Origin: Anaerolineales bacterium UBA5195
GTDB lineage: Bacteria > Chloroflexota > Anaerolineae > Anaerolineales > Villigracilaceae
Length of the DNA stretch: 18,555 bases
Direction of reading: 5' to 3'
NCBI GenBank assembly: GCA_002412925.1
Contig: DHVZ01000081.1
Location: forward strand, 1-18,555
The notes under the pieces were generated by a model that was given only the letters and a program-made list of their open reading frames with translations, was not told the origin of the DNA and ran no database searches. The translations under genes were made by a program, and so were the position numbers. Below are positions 6,804-13,760 of the stretch, one piece after another (the stretch's first letter is position 1; each line of letters starts with the position of its first letter).

Positions 6804-7766
6804 ATGATGACCACGATTACTTTACGCCCAGCCGTGTTGGAACGCGACTTTGGGCAACTGGCAGATTTATTCACCCTCGAACAGGATGAGCCAACCACAG
6901 AACCAGCTCTCAAAGCAGATTACGAAGCCCACAAAAAGCGGATTACCCGCCTGATGATCGCCGAAGACGAGCAAGGTCATCTACTGGGCTTCAACTGGGC
7001 AACCCGCAGCCGCTTCGATGCAAGTCAGGCCTATTTTTACGTCATCGTCAAGCCAGAGCGGCGCGGACAAGGCGTTGGCCGCCAGTTGTACGAAGATGTG
7101 GAACAGGCTGCCCGCCAGGCACAGGTTCAAACGCTGCGGGTAGATATCCGCGACACCTGCCCGGAATTCCAGGCCTTTACGGATGCTTGCGGTTTCAACG
7201 AACGCTCGCATTCACTGGGGATGTTACTGGATTTGAAGGCTTTCGATGACCGCCCCTACGACGAAATCATCGCCCGGCTGAAGGGCGAGGGATTCCAGTT
7301 TACCTCGATGGAGGCCCTGGGGAACACCGAGGATGCCCAGCACAAGTTGTATGCGCTCAATGAAATGACCTCGATGGAAACCCTCGGCTCCGACGGACAG
7401 CCATCCTGGCTGTCTTTCGAGGATTTCCGCGAAAAAGTCTGTCTGGCCGATTGGTACAAACCCGCCGGGCAGATGGTGGTCATCGACACCGCCACCGGCG
7501 AGTGGGCCGCGCTGAGCGCCATCACCCGCTTCGAAGGGACTGACTACGCCTACAACCTGCACACCGGTGTCGACCAACGCTATCGCGGGCGCAAACTGGC
7601 GCAGGCAGTCAAAGTCCTGGCCTTGCGCTATGCCCACGCCGTGTTGAAAGTGGACATCGTGCGCACAAATCACAATTCAAGAAATGCCCCGATGATTGCC
7701 ATCGACCGCAAATTCGGTTATGTCCAATCACCCGGGATGTTCTCGATGGAAAAAAAGCTTCAATAG
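6804..7766 (+). CDS. Tandem-GNAT acetyltransferase
   Basis: A 320-residue protein with two GNAT folds. The first has a complete motif A, R86-R-G-Q-G-V-G92, in YVIVKPERRGQGVGRQLYED. The second has a degraded version, R-G-R-K-L-A at 261-266, where the expected glycine is lysine, followed by RTNHNSRNAPMIAIDRKFGY. So here the N-terminal domain is probably the active one, the reverse of its two downstream neighbours. The size and two-domain plan resemble MshD (mycothiol synthase) and related tandem GNATs, but there is no direct evidence for that reaction. ATGs at 6804 and 6807 follow TAGGAG; the second has the better spacing (seven bases). It ends 18 bases before the next GNAT gene. Confidence 0.9.
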   Translation: MMTTITLRPAVLERDFGQLADLFTLEQDEPTTEPALKADYEAHKKRITRLMIAEDEQGHLLGFNWATRSRFDASQAYFYVIVKPERRGQGVGRQLYEDVEQAARQAQVQTLRVDIRDTCPEFQAFTDACGFNERSHSLGMLLDLKAFDDRPYDEIIARLKGEGFQFTSMEALGNTEDAQHKLYALNEMTSMETLGSDGQPSWLSFEDFREKVCLADWYKPAGQMVVIDTATGEWAALSAITRFEGTDYAYNLHTGVDQRYRGRKLAQAVKVLALRYAHAVLKVDIVRTNHNSRNAPMIAIDRKFGYVQSPGMFSMEKKLQ

Positions 7767-7784
7767 CAGAAAGAGAAAAACAAC

Positions 7785-8819
7785 ATGAACCCCGAAATCA
7801 CCCTCGACCCAACCGCCCAACTGCCCGACGGATTCACCCTCCGCCCTGGTACGCTGGATGACTACAAACTGGTCTTTGAACTGGTCAATGCCAGCGCCAT
7901 GCACCTGTTTGGCGCAATGGATGTACTCGACCCGGAGCTGATTCGCAACGACTGGCAGGACCCCAAGTTCGATATGCAAAAAAGCACCCGGATGGCCTTC
8001 GCGCCGGATGGAACGCTGGTTGGTGCGCTTGAAGTCTGGGATACCGGCAACCCGCCCGTCCACCCCTGGATTTGGTTCTGCGTTCATCCCGATTATGCCA
8101 AAAGCGGCGTCGCTGCCGCCCTGCTCGAGTGGGCCGAGGCACGCGTCGCCCAGGCTGTGGAACGCGTCCCCGACGGAATCCGCTTCGCACCGCGCACCGG
8201 TTTCCCAGCGCAGAACACACGCTTCAAGGCGCTGGTCGAATCGCGCGGATTCAAGTACGACCGCTCGTTCTACCGCATGGAAACAACCTTCGACGGCCCG
8301 CCCGTAGTCCTGCCGCTGGTGGAAGGTATCATCATCCGCCCGTACAACCCGGAGACCGAACTGGAAGCAGTCGTGCGTACGATGATCGAATCATTCCGCG
8401 ACCATTATGGTTTTGTGGAACGCCCCTTCGAGGATGAACTGACCAGTTTCCGTCATCATTTTCTGGGCGACCCAATCTATGATCCCAATCTGTGGTTCGT
8501 GGCCATGGACGGCGACGAGATGGTCGGCATCAGCATCTGCCGCGCCGAGGATTACGAAAACGCCGAAAATGGCTTCGTCAACGAATTGGGCGTCCGCCGC
8601 GAATGGCGCAAACGTGGAATCGCCAATGCCCTGCTCAAGACTTCCTTTGCCGCGTTTTACCGGCGAGGCAAGAAAGGCGCCGCCCTGGGCGTGGACGCCG
8701 ACAGCCTGACCGGCGCCCTGAAAATCTACGAGCGCGCCGGGATGCACGCCGCCCGGCAGTATGATAACTATGAAAAGGAACTGCGCGCAGGCAAGGAAAT
8801 CAGCACGCAGACGATCTAA
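7785..8819 (+). CDS. Tandem-GNAT acetyltransferase
   Basis: A 344-residue two-domain GNAT. The C-terminal domain carries a good motif A, ELGVRREWRKRGIANALL with R275-K-R-G-I-A280, followed by LGVDADSLTGALKIYERAGM, which is typical of the active fold. The N-terminal domain has lost the acetyl-CoA signature (A105-K-S-G-V-A110) and is probably structural. The closest relative in the window is the next gene; both share the LPxGFTLR start, the HP block and the YERAGM C-terminal block, so they arose by duplication. The ATG at 7785 follows a purine-rich AAAGAG. Possible roles include small-molecule acetylation or an MshD-like thiol pathway step; neither can be decided here. Confidence 0.9.
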   Translation: MNPEITLDPTAQLPDGFTLRPGTLDDYKLVFELVNASAMHLFGAMDVLDPELIRNDWQDPKFDMQKSTRMAFAPDGTLVGALEVWDTGNPPVHPWIWFCVHPDYAKSGVAAALLEWAEARVAQAVERVPDGIRFAPRTGFPAQNTRFKALVESRGFKYDRSFYRMETTFDGPPVVLPLVEGIIIRPYNPETELEAVVRTMIESFRDHYGFVERPFEDELTSFRHHFLGDPIYDPNLWFVAMDGDEMVGISICRAEDYENAENGFVNELGVRREWRKRGIANALLKTSFAAFYRRGKKGAALGVDADSLTGALKIYERAGMHAARQYDNYEKELRAGKEISTQTI

Positions 8820-8842
8820 TCACCCTCATCCCCCATTTCCCG

Positions 8843-8875
8843 TCCCCCAAAATCCCGCAACTGGATTTTGGGGGA
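8843..8875 (+). repeat. Perfect 13-bp intercistronic hairpin
   Basis: TCCCCCAAAATCC (8843-8855) and GGATTTTGGGGGA (8863-8875) form a perfect stem with a 7-base loop, 24 bases after the previous stop. No T-run follows, so it is probably an mRNA stability or processing structure. Confidence 0.7.
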
Positions 8876-8879
8876 CGCG

Positions 8880-8900
8880 CTTCGCATGATTTTTGCGAAG
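8880..8900 (+). repeat. Second small hairpin in the same spacer
   Basis: CTTCGCA (8880-8886) and TGCGAAG (8894-8900) are perfect inverted repeats around TGATTTT. Together with the preceding hairpin they occupy most of the 123-base spacer ahead of the next GNAT gene. Confidence 0.5.
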
Positions 8901-8942
8901 GCCGGGAGGGGGTCAAAAATGCAATTTATCAGGAGCAATGCT

Positions 8943-9923
8943 GTGAACATCACCAACCACACCCTCCCCCCTGGTTTTACCCTGCGCAACGCCACCTGGA
9001 ATGACCTGGAAGCCGTGGCTGACTTAATCCGCGCTGTCTGTGAAGCCGATGGCGACCCGGATGACGCTGTCCCGGCCTCGGAAATCAAATCGGAATGGAA
9101 AGCGAACTTCGACCTTGAGACCGATGTCTGGGTCGTGACCGACCCAACCGGCAAAGTGGTCGGCTACGAGGAGTTTTTCGCCCGCCCCGGCCACGCCAGC
9201 CTGCAAGGCGATGGTTACGTCCATCCGCAGTTTAAGGGTCTGGGCGTCGGCACCGCGTTGCTGCATGCCCTGGATGCACGCGCTCGAGTCGAAATGGCCC
9301 AGGCTGAACTCGATTTGCGGGTCTACCTCCGCAATTATATGACGATTGGCAACGAAAAAGGCCGCGCCTTGCACGAAAGCGAAGGTTTCAAGCCGATGCG
9401 CTTCACCTGGTCGATGCGGATAAAATTCGACGCCCCGCCGCCCACCCCGCAGTTCCCGCAAGGTGTAGAAATTCGACCTTTTATCGAGGCTGAACATCTC
9501 TACCCGGTTTACGAAGCCATCGAGGAAGCCTTCGCCGATCATTGGGGCCATCTCAAGCCGTCTTTTGATGACTGGAAAGAGAACCGCCAGGCTCCAGACC
9601 GCTACTATCCCGATTTATGGTTCGTGGCCTGGGAGGGGGCTGAAATTGCGGGTGTCTCCATCTGCCGCCAGCGGAGCGGCATGGGCTGGGTCTGGAGCCT
9701 GGGCGTCCGCCGCCCGTGGCGCAAGCAGGGCCTGGGCATGGCACTTTTACTCCATTCGTTCGGCGAATTCTATAAACGCGGCGAAAAGGTCATCGGCCTG
9801 GGCGTGGATGCTTCCAATCCAACTGGCGCGACCCGGCTCTATGAGCGGGCCGGGATGTACGTGGAGACTGAATACGTCTGCTACGAAAAGGAATATCGTC
9901 CCGGGCGCGAGTTGGAAGAGTAG
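8943..9923 (+). CDS. Tandem-GNAT acetyltransferase
   Basis: A 326-residue two-domain GNAT. The C-terminal domain has intact motif A, R260-K-Q-G-L-G265 in SLGVRRPWRKQGLGMALLL, then GLGVDASNPTGATRLYERAG. The N-terminal domain has a partial signature, K-G-L-G-V-G at 98-103, without the leading Q/R. I chose GTG 8943 because AGGAG (8931-8935) sits seven bases upstream and the protein then begins like its paralogue (TLPPGFTLR). An in-frame ATG at 8919, preceded by GGGAGGGGG, is a real alternative adding eight residues. It is a clear duplicate of the 7785 protein. The VOC gene starts seven bases after its stop, so the two are likely co-translated. Confidence 0.9.
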   Translation: MNITNHTLPPGFTLRNATWNDLEAVADLIRAVCEADGDPDDAVPASEIKSEWKANFDLETDVWVVTDPTGKVVGYEEFFARPGHASLQGDGYVHPQFKGLGVGTALLHALDARARVEMAQAELDLRVYLRNYMTIGNEKGRALHESEGFKPMRFTWSMRIKFDAPPPTPQFPQGVEIRPFIEAEHLYPVYEAIEEAFADHWGHLKPSFDDWKENRQAPDRYYPDLWFVAWEGAEIAGVSICRQRSGMGWVWSLGVRRPWRKQGLGMALLLHSFGEFYKRGEKVIGLGVDASNPTGATRLYERAGMYVETEYVCYEKEYRPGRELEE

Positions 9924-9930
9924 AATAAAA

Positions 9931-10335
9931 GTGGTGAGACAAAAAATTGGTTCTCTGGCTCTGCTTGTGCGTGCTTACGACGAAGCCATCGCGTTCTACA
10001 CCCAAAAACTGGGCTTCAACTTACTCGAGGATACGGATTTGGGTGAGGGCAAACGCTGGGTGCGCATTGCCCCTCCGGGTTCAACAGAAACCAGTCTGCT
10101 CCTGGCCCAGGCCGCCTCGCCTGGGCAGGAGCAGGCCATCGGCCACCAATCCGGCGGACGGGTATTCCTTTTTCTCCACACTGACGACTTCTGGCGCGAC
10201 TATCATGCCATGCAGGCCACCGGGGTCCACTTTTTGGAACAGCCGCGGCATGAACCTTATGGAACAGTGGTCGTGTTCGCCGACCTGTATGGAAACAAAT
10301 GGGATTTGCTCGAGTTAAATGAAAAAACCGGGTAA
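9931..10335 (+). CDS. VOC-superfamily (glyoxalase/bleomycin-resistance fold) protein
   Basis: A 134-residue single VOC module pair. The opening IGSLALLVRAYDEAIAFYTQ and LGFNLLED are the usual first beta-alpha-beta block, and the ending VVVFADLYGNKWDLLEL carries the conserved terminal glutamate that ligates metal in this fold. Members include glyoxalase I, extradiol dioxygenases, fosfomycin-modifying enzymes and antibiotic-binding proteins; sequence alone does not choose among them. The start is GTG at 9931 (or 9934), with GGAAGAG (9914-9920) upstream; any longer frame upstream only overlaps the preceding GNAT gene out of frame. Its place directly after a GNAT gene, in an island that also has an exporter, suits a detoxification or resistance role. 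Confidence 0.85.
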   Translation: MVRQKIGSLALLVRAYDEAIAFYTQKLGFNLLEDTDLGEGKRWVRIAPPGSTETSLLLAQAASPGQEQAIGHQSGGRVFLFLHTDDFWRDYHAMQATGVHFLEQPRHEPYGTVVVFADLYGNKWDLLELNEKTG

Positions 10336-10361
10336 CAGGTAAACCGGGCGACGGTGCAACA

Positions 10362-11783
10362 ATGGACATCATTACTGGCAAAATTCTCAAACGCAACGGC
10401 TGGCCGGATGGCAAAATCATCGGCCTGGCCAAACAGGCCGCAGCGGAACTGGCCGAAACGGGCCTCGATCGCGAGCTGATTTTGGCGCGCCTGGAGGCCG
10501 TCCGGCTGAATCCGGGGCCATACCTGGCCGAGCCGTGGCTGGCTGACCTGGCACGGGAGTGCCTGCGTCTGACAGTCAAAACTGAGGAGCTGCCAACCGA
10601 ATTGCGCGAGTCGCCTCTGCCGTATCCGATCTGGGGCCGGGAGGCGATTGACAACGGGTCCCTGGCCCAGATGGACAATGCCATGCGCCTGCCGGTCAGC
10701 GTCGCCGGGGCGCTGATGCCCGATGCCCACCTCGGTTACGGCCTGCCAATCGGCGGCGTGCTCGCCACCGAAAACGCGGTCATCCCCTATGCCGTTGGCG
10801 TGGATATTGCCTGCCGGATGCGCCTGTCCATCTACGAGGTTTCGCCCTACCTGCTCGGTCAAAAGCCCGGGCTATTTGAAAACGCCCTTTGGGAACAGAC
10901 CGCCTTTGGCCTGGGCGCACAGTGGAAGGGTTCCCGGCGGCCTGAACACGCCGTTTTGGATGACCAGGCCTGGGAAGCCACCCGCCTGCTGGAGAGCTTG
11001 CAGGACAACGCCGCGCGCCAGTTGGGCACGAGCGGCACCGGCAATCACTTCGTTGAATGGGGCGCTTTCCAGCTGTCTGAACCGATCCTCGGATTAAAAC
11101 CCGGCGAATACCTGGCCCTGCTCTCCCACAGCGGGTCGCGCAGCGTTGGCTTTAAGATTGCCGACCGTTACAGCAAACTGGCGATGGAGAAACACCCCGA
11201 ACTGGATAAATCTATCCGCCACCTGGCCTGGCTCTCACTGGATTCAGAAGCGGGCCAGGAATACTGGCTATCGATGGAACTTGCCGGGCGCTTCGCCTCG
11301 GCCAATCATGCCATCATCCACCGGCGCGTGGCCGAAGCCGTCGGGCTGAAGGAAGCCGCCGTGGTCGAAAATCATCACAACTTCGCCTGGGAACAGACCC
11401 TGCCTGATGGCCGGAGGGTGATTGTCCATCGCAAGGGCGCGACCCCGGCGGGGAAGGGCATCCTGGGAGTCATCCCCGGCTCGATGGGCGATCCTGGTTA
11501 CCTGGTACGAGGCAAAGGGACGAGCGAGTCGCTCGAATCGGCTTCGCACGGCGCGGGACGCTTGATGAGCCGCAAGGCAGCGCTCAACTCGATCAGCAAA
11601 TCCATGCGGGACGTCTATCTCAAAGAGCGCGGCGTGACCCTGTTGGGCGGCGGAATGGACGAGTCGCCCCAGGCCTACAAACCGATTGAACAGGTCATCG
11701 CCGCCCAGCAGGATCTCATCGAAGTGCTGGGCAAATTCAGCCCGCGCCTCGTCCGCATGGCGGATGAATCTGGGGAATTTTAG
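10362..11783 (+). CDS. rtcB: RtcB family RNA-splicing ligase
   Basis: A 473-residue RtcB. These Mn2+- and GTP-dependent ligases join RNA 2',3'-cyclic phosphate (via 3'-phosphate) ends to 5'-OH ends in tRNA splicing and RNA repair. All core motifs are visible: MPDAHLGYGLPIGGVLA (119-135), GVDIACRM with D148 and C151 as metal ligands, GTSGTGNHFVEW with H229, SHSGSR with H256, ENHHNFAWEQ, GSMGDPGYLVRG (373-384) and SASHGAGR, whose H396 should be the guanylated nucleophile. About 70 N-terminal residues, largely helical in appearance, precede the core. The start at 10362 has only a weak ribosome-binding site. No archease or rtcA gene lies beside it. Its last 17 codons recur in diverged form at 12339-12389. 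Confidence 0.95.
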   Translation: MDIITGKILKRNGWPDGKIIGLAKQAAAELAETGLDRELILARLEAVRLNPGPYLAEPWLADLARECLRLTVKTEELPTELRESPLPYPIWGREAIDNGSLAQMDNAMRLPVSVAGALMPDAHLGYGLPIGGVLATENAVIPYAVGVDIACRMRLSIYEVSPYLLGQKPGLFENALWEQTAFGLGAQWKGSRRPEHAVLDDQAWEATRLLESLQDNAARQLGTSGTGNHFVEWGAFQLSEPILGLKPGEYLALLSHSGSRSVGFKIADRYSKLAMEKHPELDKSIRHLAWLSLDSEAGQEYWLSMELAGRFASANHAIIHRRVAEAVGLKEAAVVENHHNFAWEQTLPDGRRVIVHRKGATPAGKGILGVIPGSMGDPGYLVRGKGTSESLESASHGAGRLMSRKAALNSISKSMRDVYLKERGVTLLGGGMDESPQAYKPIEQVIAAQQDLIEVLGKFSPRLVRMADESGEF

Positions 11784-11814
11784 GAAAATGGTAGATACTT
11801 GTGGATGTTAAAAC

Positions 11815-12318
11815 ATGAGACCAGAATTCTTGATTGAAGAATGGGATGAAACACATCCACGTTGGCACGAGTTTGTAGACTGTCTTGAAACAGTCTCTCC
11901 CGAACAAGCCCCTTTTGTGTTCGGGGAATGTTATCGTATGCACCAGTCATATTTGTTGGTTGCACTTCAGGTAAGTGAAGTTGTTGGCTTTATCCGGTTT
12001 GCAGTTCAGCCGATTGGGCCGGAAGTCAAGTGCCCGGCCTTGCGCCTGGATGGCGTTCAACTGACCGAAGCCAAAATTCATGCTTTTGCTGTGCGCCAGG
12101 ATGCCAGAAGTCAAGGCATTGGCACAGCGTTGCAGAGACAGACCATCTGGCGCGCCAGGGAACTTGGCTGTTATCAGGTGGCATCCTACAGCAGCTATGG
12201 GCGTCAGGCAAACCATCACATTAAGCTCTCCCTGGGGTTCGCAGCCCAGCCAGAAGTTCACGGAGCCAACCAGCAAGGCGTATACTTTCTTCTGCCGTTG
12301 CAAAATATTGCTCTTTAG
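11815..12318 (+). CDS. GNAT acetyltransferase inserted behind rtcB
   Basis: A 167-residue single-domain GNAT. Motif A is A-F-A-V-R-Q-D-A-R-S-Q-G-I-G-T-A-L, with R-S-Q-G-I-G matching the acetyl-CoA loop, and the late block is ANHHIKLSLGF. The N-terminal part (RPEFLIEEWDETHPRWHEF) differs from all other GNATs in the window. The base composition looks more AT-rich than in its neighbours, and no good Shine-Dalgarno precedes the ATG at 11815. It lies between the true end of rtcB and a second, diverged copy of that end, so it was probably acquired separately from the rest of the island. Substrate unknown. Confidence 0.85.
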   Translation: MRPEFLIEEWDETHPRWHEFVDCLETVSPEQAPFVFGECYRMHQSYLLVALQVSEVVGFIRFAVQPIGPEVKCPALRLDGVQLTEAKIHAFAVRQDARSQGIGTALQRQTIWRARELGCYQVASYSSYGRQANHHIKLSLGFAAQPEVHGANQQGVYFLLPLQNIAL

Positions 12319-12335
12319 CACATCCCCAGCCGATA

Positions 12336-12389
12336 GAAAAGTTCAACCCGCGGATTGTCCGTATGGCGGATAAAGCTGGGGAGTTTTAG
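12336..12389 (+). pseudogene. Second copy of the rtcB 3' terminus
   Basis: Reading from 12336, the frame encodes EKFNPRIVRMADKAGEF then TAG (12387-12389). The real rtcB ends GKFSPRLVRMADESGEF. Comparing 11733-11783 with 12339-12389 base by base gives 9 differences in 51 positions; most are synonymous or conservative. The similarity ends shortly after the stop and does not extend upstream. This is the tail of another rtcB allele, not an independent gene. Confidence 0.8.
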
Positions 12390-12398
12390 GGTAAACTC

Positions 12399-12459
12399 GT
12401 AGGGGCACGGCGGGTTGTAACAGGCAAAATAATCTGCCAGACCTCCGCCGTACCCCTAC
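12399..12459 (+). repeat. Imperfect palindromic intergenic element
   Basis: GTAGGGGCACGGCGG (12399-12413) pairs with CCGCCGTACCCCTAC (12445-12459) with one mismatch; inside, GGCA and TGCC form a second short stem. GC-rich palindromes with GTAGGGGC-type ends are common as dispersed intergenic repeats in environmental bacteria, so this may be one such copy. No T-run follows, so a terminator role is doubtful. Confidence 0.55.
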
Positions 12460-12485
12460 AGAGATCGAAAAACAAGGAGAATCTT

Positions 12486-12680
12486 ATGCAAATCAAATGC
12501 TCATTTTGCTCCATGCCCTTTGCCCTGACCAATGAACAGGTTGCCGAGGCAGTTGAAATCCTGAAAAAGGATGCCCGCGCGCATTACGATGCGCATTGCC
12601 CAAAGTGTCGCCGCTCAACCAAATTGGCCAAAAAGGCCTTCGAACTCAACCCGGTGACCAAGAAAATGCTCGAGGGTTAG
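12486..12680 (+). CDS. Small zinc-ribbon-like protein
   Basis: A 64-residue basic protein with two Cys-x-x-Cys knuckles: C5-S-F-C8 at the start and C38-P-K-C41 after a helical, lysine-rich middle (EAVEILKKDARAHYDAH). Four cysteines spaced this way normally bind one zinc ion. The tail TKLAKKAFELNPVTKKMLEG is charged. The ATG at 12486 has an excellent Shine-Dalgarno, AAGGAG (12474-12479), six bases upstream. I do not recognise a named family. Small zinc ribbons often bind nucleic acid or serve as partners of larger proteins, but nothing here fixes the role. It is followed 55 bases later by a tandem GNAT. Confidence 0.8.
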   Translation: MQIKCSFCSMPFALTNEQVAEAVEILKKDARAHYDAHCPKCRRSTKLAKKAFELNPVTKKMLEG

Positions 12681-12735
12681 CCCTGCGGATGGGGTGCAGC
12701 CCTCGTCAAAGTATAAGCAAACTTGGAGACAAACC

Positions 12736-13692
12736 ATGGCTTCAAATTTTTCTCGCAGCGCGTCTGCACACGCGCTGACCTCCCGGCTTTACGAAACTGA
12801 AGCAGATTTCATGGCGATGCGGGCCATGCTCATGGCAGCCCGCTCAAAAACCAACGATTGGCATTACGCCCACGTCGGCTTGATGCAATTCAACTTCATG
12901 ATGGTGGTGTTTCACCTGAATCCGCAAGAACACGTCCGTTTGTGGGAGGTTGACAATCAACTGGTCGGTTACGCCATGTTGGGCGAGGACCCAACCTTCG
13001 ATGTCCAGGTTTTTCCGGACTATGCCTGGAACGGCATCGAAGCAGAAGCGCTGGCTTGGGCCGAGGCGCGCGTGGCCGAACTCCGCCAGCGCGACCCCGA
13101 AGGATGGGGCGGCCCGCTGGTTTCCGGCGCCCACCAGGATGACGCCCAACGCCTGGCCTTCCTGGAAGAAAACGGCTTTCGCCTGCGCGGCGATTTTTCC
13201 GAAGTCAACATGCTGCGCTCGCTGAACAAGCCAATTCCTGCCCTGATGGTTCCTGTTGGATTCCAGGTGCGAGAAGTGGCTGAAATGGAAGCACCCCTGC
13301 GCGCCGCTGCCCACCGCGCGGTCTGGCAGCCGTGGACGGTTGGGGACGTCAGTGATGAGGATTACGCCCACTTTATGCGGATGCCCGGCTACCAGCGCGA
13401 CCTGGACATCGTGACAGTTGCGCCCGAGGGCGTTTTCGCCGCCGCAGTGACGGGCTGGCTCGACCCGCTCAATCGGATTGGCGACCTGGGCGAGGTTGGC
13501 ACACTCCCGGCCTATCGCCGCCAGGGACTGATGCGCCCCGCCCTGCTCGAATGCCTGCACCGGATGCAGGCCTATGGGATGGAGCGTGCCTGCGTCTCCA
13601 CCGGCCTCGAAAATTGGCCCGCCATCCGTCTCTACGAATCGGTCGGTTTTAAGGCTGTCAACAGTTATCTCGATTACATCAAACCGGGGTAA
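12736..13692 (+). CDS. Tandem-GNAT acetyltransferase, divergent
   Basis: A 318-residue protein with two GNAT folds. The C-terminal domain has the better motif A, GEVGTLPAYRRQGLMRPALL with R261-R-Q-G-L-M266, where methionine stands in place of the final G/A. The late block ENWPAIRLYESVGF at 292-305 is typical. The N-terminal domain shows only a relic (A97-W-N-G-I-E102). Its first half lacks the LPxGFTLR opening of the other tandem proteins, so it is a more distant relative. The ATG at 12736 is preceded by GGAG (12725-12728) with seven bases between; an in-frame GTG at 12694 lacks this. The 17-bp palindrome at 13700 follows its stop. Confidence 0.88.
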   Translation: MASNFSRSASAHALTSRLYETEADFMAMRAMLMAARSKTNDWHYAHVGLMQFNFMMVVFHLNPQEHVRLWEVDNQLVGYAMLGEDPTFDVQVFPDYAWNGIEAEALAWAEARVAELRQRDPEGWGGPLVSGAHQDDAQRLAFLEENGFRLRGDFSEVNMLRSLNKPIPALMVPVGFQVREVAEMEAPLRAAAHRAVWQPWTVGDVSDEDYAHFMRMPGYQRDLDIVTVAPEGVFAAAVTGWLDPLNRIGDLGEVGTLPAYRRQGLMRPALLECLHRMQAYGMERACVSTGLENWPAIRLYESVGFKAVNSYLDYIKPG

Positions 13693-13699
13693 ATTTAAC

Positions 13700-13734
13700 C
13701 TCGGAGGGGCGACCCAGTGGGTCGCCCCTCCGAG
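13700..13734 (+). repeat. Perfect 17-bp palindrome after the GNAT gene
   Basis: CTCGGAGGGGCGACCCA (13700-13716) and TGGGTCGCCCCTCCGAG (13718-13734) are perfect inverted repeats about a single central G. It begins eight bases after the stop and is followed by the Shine-Dalgarno (CGGAG) of the next gene at 13749. There is no T-run. It could be an intercistronic stem-loop or one copy of a dispersed palindromic repeat. Confidence 0.7.
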
Positions 13735-13760
13735 AACCACACCTTTATCGGAGACATTCC

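Noticed and set aside
9565..9930. Upstream extension of the VOC frame into the preceding GNAT gene
   Set aside because: It lies out of frame inside a well-supported GNAT gene; the VOC fold begins right after the GTG at 9931.
12399..12459. Intrinsic terminator or riboswitch before the zinc-ribbon gene
   Set aside because: No T-run follows and the loop shows no known aptamer; a dispersed palindromic repeat is more likely.
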